Shown here one piece after another: positions 19,609 through 27,892 of a stretch of 27,892 nucleotides of DNA. Below the pieces are notes generated by a model, which worked only from the letters and a program-made list of their open reading frames with translations, was not told the DNA's origin and ran no database searches. The stretch is from Lingula anatina. Taxonomy: Eukaryota > Brachiopoda > Lingulata > Lingulida > Lingulidae. Location of the stretch: NCBI RefSeq assembly GCF_001039355.2, contig NW_019774004.1, positions 1-27,892 of the forward strand, read 5' to 3'. Made by a program: the position numbers and the translations under genes. Numbering within the stretch: position 1 is the stretch's first letter; every line of letters starts with the position of its first letter.

Positions 19609-20700
19609 CATGTCTTAATGTCTCTTTCTTAGTGCACAAGGTGTAGAAAGTTGTGATGCTGTTTATATTGATCTTGAATCAGGCTTAAAATAAACTGTTT
19701 TGATTTTCATTTTCTAATCTACTTCCTGGCGCTTCATCTCTTATTAGCAGTGATCCCAGTAGCATAAACCCCCATTACTGTAGTCTGTAACTGGTCTACT
19801 GTCATGTAAGTTTTTGATAGATATAAGGGTTTTTTATAGTAAGTCCTGAAATATGTCTTGTTTCTTCCTTTCACATATATAACTGATAAATAATACACAA
19901 ATGTATGACGTCTGTTTATACTTGACGATGACCTGACCATAGCAACTGTCAGGTCAAAGGGGATATACAGGTAAAGCGTGTGTTGACTGGTGACGTTATC
20001 ATATTGACTTTTATTACACAAAGGAAATATCTGATTGGTCGTATGGTGTTTACCATTAAGCTCATGTTATGAAAAAGAGCCATGTGTGCATGTATTTTTG
20101 TTTCCTTTCGTGTGAAAGACACCAGCACATTTTTCACTACTTGTAACAATGTAAGACGTTTACTGTACAGTGTATGTCCCATATGAGAGTGTAATTATAT
20201 TTAGGTGCAGCGAGATATGATGTGTTCTTGTTTGTTGCATACAGTGAATGTCTAGCAGTTGTAACTGACATATACCATGGCTGGTGCTTCGAACAAAATT
20301 ATTGCACTTGTATCTTGCTTTGGTGCTCAGAATGCAAAATACAGGTACATGTAAACGTATGAATGAAATACCCTTTTATTATTTTGGCGTCTTTATTATC
20401 TAACTTAGCACTTATTTTATGCTGTGTGCAGCGTGCAATTTTTACTTTGGTTTATTGATCATCTAGGTAGCGAGAAATCGTTCACCTGTTTATTTATTCA
20501 TGGAGACCTCACCATACATAGCAAAGAGCAGTCAATTAAGAATAATGCAGTCTGTTTTCTGCTAACGCACGTGTATTGCGTTTACCTCCGTTACTTTTTC
20601 TGCTTTTTTGTTTAAGAATATTGTAACCCTTTATTACCATGCAAATGCCAGTAATGAGTTTTTCCTGTATCTAACTTTTCAATGACGCATCTATTTTTGT
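19609..20700. repeat. 5' flank of third TRIM fragment, with two flank modules
   Basis: TCTACTTCCTGGCGCTTCA near 19720 matches the pseudogene flank at 4859. Module copies start near 19905 (GACGTCTGTTTATA, GACGATGACCTGACCATAGC) and 20385 (GCGTCTTTATTATCTAACTT, TTTATTGATCATCTAGGTAG, GAGCAGTCAATTAAGAATAA). No supported ORF. Confidence 0.7.
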
Positions 20701-21238
20701 GCTAATTTAAAACAATGGAAAAAGCCTTAAATGTCGGCGTTTATATATTTTCGTTGCTATGAATGAGCATAGTCGTCTGAAAGCTTTAATCGTCAATTTA
20801 ACACTTTTCTATTTTGAGGTGAGATAGCAATCACTCTGAAGCGTAATTTCATCCCTGAACAAGATTTTATCACGAAAAATGGCACAGTGGACCACACTTG
20901 TATGAGCTATCTTGTTTCAGCGTTTTGCTTAAAACGCTTTTAAGTTGGAGTTTTTGGCCTCTACGTTGTAAATAAAGATTTTGATTGAACAAAGGCACAA
21001 TTTTGCTTTATCAATGATTTTTAAGAAAATCGCCGGCATCAGATTTGTAGTACTCACTGGTGTCATTAAATCGGCGTTAAAATGGTGATCATGAGTGCTC
21101 AGGTAAAAGAGAAATTTGTGAAACTTATTTTTCAGTTTATTCTCCAAAATCGCAGTTATGACGTCACTCGTAAAATAGAATGCTCATAAGGGAAACGTGT
21201 AAGAGTTGGAAGTGAAAGAGGACGGTGTGCAGAGAACA
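20701..21238. other. Non-coding stretch, nothing recognised
   Basis: Short frames only (for example a 72-codon minus frame at 20929-21147) with no family signature. Confidence 0.4.
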
Positions 21239-22049
21239 ATGTGATTTACATATTCGTTCAATTAATTTACATATTCAGATGGATCTTATCATGACAGTTT
21301 GCATGTGGTGAACTATAAATAGAACTTAGGGTGGTGGGTCAAGGAAAATGAGCCTCATTTAGGAAATCCTGTATCCGCCTCTGGGAAAATAACATCAGAG
21401 TTTGGACAGGGCTGAAGCTGCATCCTCAGGAAAGCAGACGACATATGGGAGTACAGGCAGCTATGTATAAGAGTTAAAACATTCTCAACCCCCACATTGT
21501 TACATGAAGGAACACCTGTCACCTTAATAACCAGGGACACAAACATTGACCAAGGGCAAAACACAAAATGCCTGCAGTCGTGTTTCTATTTCTTTATCCT
21601 GAGTATGTATAGAGTAAACGCAATACAACTGTGTCAACAAACATTTTGCATTATTCCTCGAGCCCTGCTAACTGCTCTTGTGGGGTCAACTTTAAGGAAT
21701 AATCAGTCGTCGGTACTTTTCAACTCAGGTCTCTGCTCTCTTTCTCCATCTGTCTCTATGGTATCTATAACTATGTCTCTAACTCTCTCAGTCTATCACT
21801 CTCTCTTAATGTCACTGCATTTATACATGAACTTAATTTACATTTTGAATTAACTTTTATGACTGACATGCGACATGCCATGCCTTAAGACCTTAAAACT
21901 GAATTGTGGGTACAATTTGCATTAACGAATATATTAATCACATATATGGAAGTTAGCATTCAGTGCTATTAATAGTTCACCACACGCAAACTGTCATACT
22001 TAGATCCATCTGAATATATGAATTAATTGAAGGAATACGTAAATCACAT
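21239..22049. mobile_element. Composite element with 80-bp inverted ends carrying TRIM flank DNA
   Basis: The arm 21239-21320 (ATGTGATTTACATATTCGTT and on through CAGATGGATCTTATCATGAC) is the reverse complement of about 21967-22049. Between the arms lie 21322-21530 (inverted copy of 18670-18878), 21535-21722 (inverted copy of 15846-16037) and 21725-21966 (direct copy of the 5.95 kb repeat). The layout resembles a transposon that captured host flank DNA, or an inverted segmental duplication. No clear target duplication. Confidence 0.65.
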
Positions 22050-22104
22050 GTATTCAAATTTATACTATCAGCACTAATTAAAGGTTCACTACAAAAGTTT
22101 AAAA

Positions 22105-22390
22105 GATAAATGCCATGGGAAAATCTTCTTCTTTTTCATTCAGTCTTTTCTCCTTCTCGAGGGTGGCCTCAGCGGATGTTATGTCTCCACCCACATTGTT
22201 CCTGCTCACGGTCCTCTTGTACTCCCAACTCCTACGTATTTTCCTTATTAGCATCCGTAAATATTTTCTTTGCCCACCCTCGTTTTCTCTCTCCTATGTG
22301 GTTTCATTGTCAGCATTCTTATAGACTCCCGTTTCTTCCCTCCATCTGACCAGACATGCGGAAATTGTCGGTTTGATCGATCATGAGTGA
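22105..22390. repeat. Direct repeat, copy 1 (partner at 25843-26096)
   Basis: Shared runs include GATAAATGCCATGG, TCTTCTTTTTCATTCA, GCCTCAGCGGATGTTATGTC, ATATTTTCTTTGCC and CCACCCTCGTTTTCTCT. The copies are in the same orientation about 3.74 kb apart. Overlapping 69- and 79-codon frames look like chance reading of pyrimidine-rich DNA. Confidence 0.85.
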
Positions 22391-22629
22391 AAAAATATGT
22401 GTGATTTGGTAAGTAAAAGATTACACTCGGTTTAAAGGGCCGACAAGAGATTAAAAATCGACCATGTTGAATCTGCAGTCATTTTTGTGACATATTTTTC
22501 GAATGAAAATCAATAAAAATTCAAAGCGTTTATTTACTCATATTAAGCCTTATACCTAATTAGAGTTTTATCTGAATCATAAAGGGACTGATATACTGCA
22601 TAGCCTTCTTAAATAGACTATACATACAA

Positions 22630-22979
22630 GAATGATGTGAATTTTTCTTTAATTAACAGCTAATATTGAGATAGGTTTTACCTCCAATATTTCGATGTCT
22701 ATCAGGACATCTTCTTCAGGGAATGAGGCTATATCCAGGTGAATAGCCTCTACTCAGGAGGTGTACTTGCCCTCCCCTAAATACTGGAGGTAAAACTTAT
22801 CTNCCCCCCCCCCCCCCCCATTGTCTTAGGAAAGGGAGGTAGAGGTCAGGGAGGATGGCACCATCATTTCTATTAGATAGCCTCATTCCCTGAAGAAGAT
22901 GTCTTGATAGACATCGAAATATTGGAGGTAAAACCTATCTCAATATTAGCTGTTGATTGAAGAAAAATTCACAACATTC
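22630..22979. mobile_element. 350-bp foldback element with about 100-bp inverted arms
   Basis: Arms 22630-22731 and 22877-22979 are reverse complements with few mismatches (for example TAATATTGAGATAGGTTTTA against TAAAACCTATCTCAATATTA). The loop of about 145 bp contains a run of 16 C next to an ambiguous base (22803). A third fragment of the arm tip (ACTGGAGGTAAAACTTATCT) sits in the loop at about 22784. No ORF. Confidence 0.88.
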
Positions 22980-24332
22980 TTATAACTTAACACAGCTGAT
23001 GAAATTCTTCTCTGACTAGACATACGTTTTTACAACATAAAAGTACCAATAGGTGATATCAGACTAGTTGGACTCTGGGGTAAGTTGGCTCCTCGTCAAT
23101 GTACCAAAAAGTATGAGATAAGGAACAATGTGAGTAGAGACATAACTCTTGACTTTTTCGAGATAAAATAGAATCACATTATCATCTAAACTGATCGTGT
23201 AAAACAGTAAAAAGAAAGTGGCGCTCGACAATGGTTCGTGAAATGAATAAAGGTTTTAGTAATAGTTTTTTTTTCAGACAAGGGCTGATTATTTCTTAAA
23301 CAGTTTTATACCATGAATAGTCTGTTTTTAAATCGACAAGTTCTTTGTTTGTATTGACCACATGACGGAGACCTGTAGACGTGATACTACATAAGAAGTA
23401 ATCGTGGATCTGATATAAAAACAAAGTCCAAAATCTTACTGGCTGAGACTTGCATTTTAGAATGATTTCTTTTAAAAAATATATTTTTTATTGTTGCGTC
23501 TTTATTATTTAACTTAGCACTTACTGTATGCATTGTACAAATTTTAGTTTCGTTTATTGATCTACTTGGTAGCCAGAAATTGGTCGACTGTTATTTATTC
23601 ATGATGACCTCACCACAGCAAAGAGCAGTCGATTAAAATAATGTCAATTAAAAATAATATGTTGTTTGCCGACGCGTTTCAATTGTGCTGCATTGTGGTG
23701 TCTTTTCTTCTCTTTCCTTTGATCACACGTGGAATGCACCCCAGGGGACCTAGACGTGATACTATATGTGTAGTAATGGTGAATCTAATGTTAAACAAAG
23801 TCGAGGTTTTGTTAAATTAACACCCGTTTCAGATTAAAATTTCCAGCTTCTTTTAAAACGTAATTTTATTTTTTGTCATCATTCATTTAGAACACCCCGT
23901 ATATAACTATTAGTATATTCTTAAAGAAAAAAAAAAAGAAAATTTGGGTGTTTCAAAGACATGTATCATAGCATATAGAAGCCTCAAAACATGCTCCATA
24001 TGAACTACAAATTCAGCAAAGACACTTCATGTCTCCTTGATCTAAGTTAATTTGAATATAGCGACATGCAAAATCCTGTAACAAACACAAGTCGAAATTT
24101 GGCCGATGACGGCCGCATTTATTGAAAATCCCAATACTAAAAGAAATGAAGCAGATGAATACTAAACGCTGAATAGTGTTAACAAAAGACATTTAACATT
24201 AATTCTCAAAGTAATAGTGCACACTTTTGAATTTGTGGGGTTGCAAAGAGGCCCAAGCCCTTGGCCTCTGTGAGCCCAATATTTCCAAAATTGTAAATAG
24301 TGTGAATTGTGACGTAAGTCGAATTTATATAC
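22980..24332. other. Non-coding with one TRIM flank module
   Basis: A module copy spans about 23420-23725 (GAGACTTGCATTTTAGAATG, TTGCGTCTTTATTATTTAAC, TTTATTGATCTACTTGGTAG, TGATGACCTCACC). GACGTGATACTA occurs twice (about 23379 and 23753), followed each time by a related AAACAAAGTC segment. Otherwise nothing is recognised. Confidence 0.55.
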
Positions 24333-24499
24333 CAGGGGCGTGGCCAGACTTTTTAAAAATTGTACGCATAGATTTTGAAAATTCCCAGGTACGATTATAT
24401 TCCGTGAAAAATAAACTGAATTTATGGAGAATAATATCATGGTTGGCTCAAAAAATTGTACGCACAGTGCATCCGTGCGTATGCCTGGTTACGCCCCTG
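24333..24499. mobile_element. 167-bp MITE, CAGGGGCGTRRCCAG termini
   Basis: Begins CAGGGGCGTGGCCAG and ends CCTGGTTACGCCCCTG, an imperfect inverted repeat. The 5-bp TATAC at 24328-24332 recurs exactly at 24500-24504, a target duplication. The interior repeats AAATTGTACGCA twice. The termini differ from the CAGGCCCGTAGCCAG copies at a few positions but the duplication length is the same, so they probably used related transposases. Confidence 0.9.
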
Positions 24500-24504
24500 T
24501 ATAC

Positions 24505-25614
24505 TTACAACAACTATGCATTAAAGCAGAGTGAAGTGGAGTAATAGCGCTCATTTGATTCGATGCTAAGGCGCGGACGTAAAGGAAACCCCCCATCTGT
24601 GATTGGACAAGATTCCAGTGGGGAATGCAGCAGTGAATCCGTGGCTAGATTTCCTAACTTCCAAAATTTGCAGCATTGAATCCGAGGCTACTAGCTAATT
24701 TTTAAGTTTTAGACCGCCGCCATAAATTAACGTTTGACTACGCCAAACTTCCCTTTAAATCATATTAAAAGTAAAATCTGTAAAAAATGCTTATGCTATT
24801 TGCAGGGGATACTAAATGCATTTTAAATTATAACTCTGTGCCAACTTGCTTCGACCCAGGGGCCAACTTACCCCATCACAGAGATAGTTGTCCCCAGACA
24901 TCAGGAGTGTTTTTTTGTCGAATTTAGAGCCAACTGGCTTTAAATTTGTAAACTAATGACGTTACCAGTACACATATTTCTTAATTCTTTTTGCTTGTTC
25001 TAAAGTTTGATTTTTGGCTTTGTTTTTTTTCCCATGTGGCTCTACAAGGCATATATCGTCAAAATGGGCCAACTTTCCCGATTTTCTCTAAACTACATAG
25101 CCCTCTTTATTGGTTTATGATTGAGTTTCATTATATATTTATGCCACAGATTCAAATTGGGTCTTTGCATTGTTAATTGAATAATGAGTATATTAATTGG
25201 CCAAGTGATTTGCAGGTGAGCCGCAAATTCGTTTGTATGGCATGTGTAATTAAATCTTGGATGTTATTGATTAAGGTTTATCATAAACTAATGTTTTGCA
25301 AATGACATTTAGTTTTATTTACTTCATGTGATTTGTAAAAACATCTGATAATGCCAATTTTTTAGGACTATTGCATAAATGTTTGAAAAAAAGAGCATTT
25401 AGATCGATCAAAATAATACGTAAAGGAATGCCAGTATTATTTAGTCTTTATCAAGGAAAGTTATCAATGTTTCATTTTTATTAATTTTAAGAATTCATGT
25501 CCATTTTCCAAAGAGTACACTTTTCCAAAGAGTATAAGTCAATCAATTACGCAATAACAATGACATTGTGCTCACTATAAAGTCATTTTATAAAAATCGA
25601 ACCTTCTTTGTTTC
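24505..25614. other. Non-coding stretch with GCCAACTT motifs
   Basis: GCCAACTT-like sequences occur at about 24840, 24861, 24931 and 25068; their reverse complement GGGGTAAGTTGGC is at about 23078. GCAGC(A)RTTGAATCCG-type sequence occurs twice (24629 and 24670). No gene is recognised. Confidence 0.4.
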
Positions 25615-25842
25615 ACTGTGTGTGGAACACAGCTGCAGTGTGCACCTTTTACTTTAATTTATTGATCTACTAGGTAAAGAGAAGTGATTGTTTATTGAAA
25701 ATGGCCACACCATAGCAAACACCAATTGATTAATAATAATGAAGTCTGAACAGTGTGGGAATTAAACACGATGGGTGCTGTATACATAAACAACTTGTTG
25801 AACATATTAGAGGAGAAGCAAAGTGTCTGACCATATTAAACA
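25615..25842. repeat. Degraded TRIM flank module
   Basis: TTTATTGATCTACTAGGTAA, then CCACACCATAGCAAACACCA and TTGATTAATAATAATG-like sequence, align with the modules at 20.45 and 26.5 kb. Confidence 0.6.
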
Positions 25843-26096
25843 GATAAATGCCATGGAATAATTTCTTCTTTTTCATTCACCTTCTCGGGGGTCGCCTCAG
25901 CGGATGTTATGTCTCCATCCCCATTGCTCCTGCACACGGTCCTTTTTCACTCCCAACTCGTACATATTCAGGAAATATTTTCTTTGCCACCCTCGTTTTC
26001 TCTTCTTAGCGGTATCATTGTAAACATTTTTGCCTCACATGTTTCTCCTTTCCATCTGACCATGCAGACAGACTTCTTTGTCTGATTCGATAGAAA
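25843..26096. repeat. Direct repeat, copy 2 (partner at 22105-22390)
   Basis: Same orientation as the partner, with several small deletions. It is followed directly by flank modules, as the other copy is followed by decayed ones. Confidence 0.85.
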
Positions 26097-26189
26097 AAAT
26101 GCTCATTTTGTTCAAATGGACGGCAAAATATTTAATTTCAGTTCATATAAATATAAGTTGGTGACTTGCATAGTATAAATTTGAGTTTC

Positions 26190-27195
26190 ATTCTGTTTTC
26201 TTTTAGAACTGCTTCAAGGTAGAGAAAAATACAGCGTATGTTTATCACCTGGTGATGACCCGACTATAGCAATCGCCAGGTTATAAAATAGTTTTTTTTT
26301 ATGGCCTGTTGATGCAATTGTATTGATCTTACTCATTTTTAAACAGAATATTGTTTGTCTTGCTTTGTGTGAAATACACCTCCCAAATCTTAATGGCCGA
26401 GACTTGCATTATAGAATGGTTTCTTTTAAAATTATATTATTTTGTTGCGTCTTTATTATTTAAATTAGCAATTACATTATGCAGTATGCAATGTTTTTTT
26501 ACATTGGTTTATTGATCTACTAGGTAGTCGCTTTGTTTTTCCATGATGACCTCACCATAGGAAAGAGCAGTCAATTAAGAAAAAATAGTCTGTTGTTTGC
26601 TGCCACAGATGTATCACGTTTACTTGCGGTGTCTTTTTCTGCTTTTTGTTTAAGCCCTAATTATACGTATGTTTTAAAGTTTTATGATATATTATACGTC
26701 ATATTTCAGTATTTCTGGCAAAAGCATTTCGTGCAAAACGTGTATCCCGTTTCTCCTGTTCCCTTTTAAAATTGTTGTAAGGTAGAAAAAATGCCGCGTC
26801 TGTTTATCACCTGACGCTGACCTGAGCATAGCAACCGCCAGGTTAGTAAACAGATTTTAAGGTCTGCTGATGCAATTGTATTTTGCTCACACTAAGCTCC
26901 TTTTATAGAAATAGAGTTATGTACGATTCGCTTTGTATGAAAGAAAGTCTAGCAACTTTATTGTAGAGCGTTTTGTGAAAAAATATTTTTGCTTAATAAT
27001 TGCTTTGCAAAATGCTTGCAAAATACAGTGCATCATAAATCTTGCTCTTCTTTATTGATCTTCTTGCGGTACAGATGACTGATTATTTCTGTCGCTGGCC
27101 TAAATATACGGAAAAGCAGACCCTAATGAATAACGTAGTCTTTTTTGAAGCAGTTGAATTTTGTTTTCACTTCATTCAAGTTAAAGAAATAAATT
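26190..27195. repeat. Four TRIM flank modules in tandem
   Basis: Module copies begin near 26190, 26445, 26765 and 27050, so the period is about 255-320 bp. Copies 1 and 3 share TATGTTTATCACC/TCTGTTTATCACC, a 35-nt ACCTG..CAGGT hairpin core and TGATGCAATTGTATT. Copies 2 and 4 share TTTATTGATCT, AGCAG.C and AATAA.GTAGTCT. A 78-codon plus frame (26533-26769) falls in the array and is not recognisable protein. Confidence 0.75.
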
Positions 27196-27674
27196 AACCA
27201 ACGCATGCATGTGTGCCCTTCCTCCCCTGCAGCGACTGCTGTACTATTCCTTACAGCCATTTATACCTAATCTGTCTACCACCATACGGTGGCGCCCCTG
27301 TCAGCACTCGCTCATATTCCCTGAGGAAATTGGTAGGCACATTATAAGACGGGCTACGCCATTTGCCAATTGAGGGCGCGTGGGAAACTAGTTATTTTTC
27401 ATACCACTCGGTGTGCTGTATTCCCATTCACAAAATCAGGACGTTTGCTGGTTTGTTATAATTATAAGACTCAAAGACTTCTGTTAAGTTGAACAGCAAT
27501 GAAAGGTGCATATCTCTGCATTACGTGAATAAAAATTATAATGTGCCAGCAATTTCACGTGGCAACTTCAAAGTGGTAAAATTTGATAAAGATAGCATAT
27601 GATTACGGCTGTACAACTGTTAATGTGATTTTTGACAGCTGGCGGGTCGGAGTGGTCAACCTACTCATCGTCCT

Positions 27675-27677
<3 letters not shown>
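27196..27677. other. Non-coding stretch, nothing recognised
   Basis: Slightly more GC near 27220-27390. No reading frame of note and no repeat partner seen in the window. Confidence 0.4.

Positions 27678-27729
<52 letters not shown>
27678..27729. repeat. (AT)n microsatellite, about 26 units
   Basis: About 52 bp of uninterrupted AT. It generates long Ile/Tyr frames on both strands that are not genes. Confidence 0.95.
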
Positions 27730-27734
<5 letters not shown>

Positions 27735-27892
27735 ATTCCAAGACATAGTGGTGTATTTAGATAGTTAGAATGTTCAAACCAATGTGTTTGTGTGCGGGTG
27801 TTTATGTGTGTGTACAAAGAGAGAGGCAGAGCTAAAGAAATTGTAGAGGAACGTATGCCAACATACTGTATATACAGGGTTACCACTTAATA
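27730..27892. other. Non-coding window end
   Basis: A short TG-rich patch near 27783-27812. Nothing else is recognised. Confidence 0.4.

Noticed and set aside
21497-22349. Plus-strand ORFs of 69 to 118 codons
   Set aside because: They cross junctions of rearranged non-coding repeats that have closed frames in their partner copies.
27583-27886. Two ORFs with Ile/Tyr repeats
   Set aside because: Direct translation of the (AT)n tract on both strands.

Overview
The window looks like AT-rich nuclear DNA from an invertebrate animal, probably marine. The evidence is a large intronless TRIM-NHL (RING, B-box, coiled coil, NHL propeller) family, CR1/L2-type non-LTR retrotransposon fragments, many short MITE-like elements and long microsatellites. 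Lineage-specific expansion of single-exon TRIM-NHL genes is known in molluscs, brachiopods and amphioxus. I cannot place the species from sequence alone. No prokaryotic gene layout, rRNA, tRNA or CRISPR array is visible.

Layout. 1-3.1 kb is non-coding; it holds a decayed tandem duplication (about 1238-1796 and 1973-2733), and the second copy carries a 167-bp MITE. 3.15-4.82 kb (minus) is a TRIM-NHL pseudogene with a broken RING, a degenerate B-box and a nonsense codon in the coiled coil. 5.6-8.3 kb holds MITEs and a decayed plus-strand CR1/L2-like reverse transcriptase that was split by a 744-bp MITE. 8.27-9.44 kb is a minus-strand, 5'-truncated RT fragment that is still open and ends in an (ATT)n tail. 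9.4-13.2 kb has no convincing host gene; it contains a palindrome-rich tandem repeat (11.0-11.35 kb) and a retroelement C-terminal fragment (11.9-12.3 kb). 13.28-15.25 kb (minus) is the only apparently intact host gene, a full-length TRIM-NHL protein. 15.5-16.04 kb is its 5' flank, built of a repeated module. 16.04-18.67 kb looks like a 2.6-kb insertion into that flank, ending in a striking CCTATAGG-type foldback. 18.9-19.6 kb is an interspersed repeat followed by a third TRIM fragment (RING only) that has been hit by two small palindromic elements. 19.6-27.2 kb is a decayed mosaic of repeated TRIM 5'-flank modules, inverted duplications, a foldback element and MITEs. 27.68 kb is a long (AT)n tract.

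Functionally there is one likely working gene: a putative E3 ubiquitin ligase with an NHL propeller for ligand or RNA binding. It sits between two dead relatives, in a locus enlarged by repeated duplication of the TRIM gene with its 5' flank. Several transposon insertions can be dated relative to the duplications, because the paralogous copies act as empty sites. I found no evidence of a wholly new enzymatic system. The most unusual observations are the CCTATAGG palindrome family (48 bp to about 280 bp), the 5-bp-TSD CAGG..CGTRGCCAG MITEs, the AT-TSD CCCAGCRGGCA MITEs, and a 35-nt hairpin-forming core in the repeated 5'-flank module.
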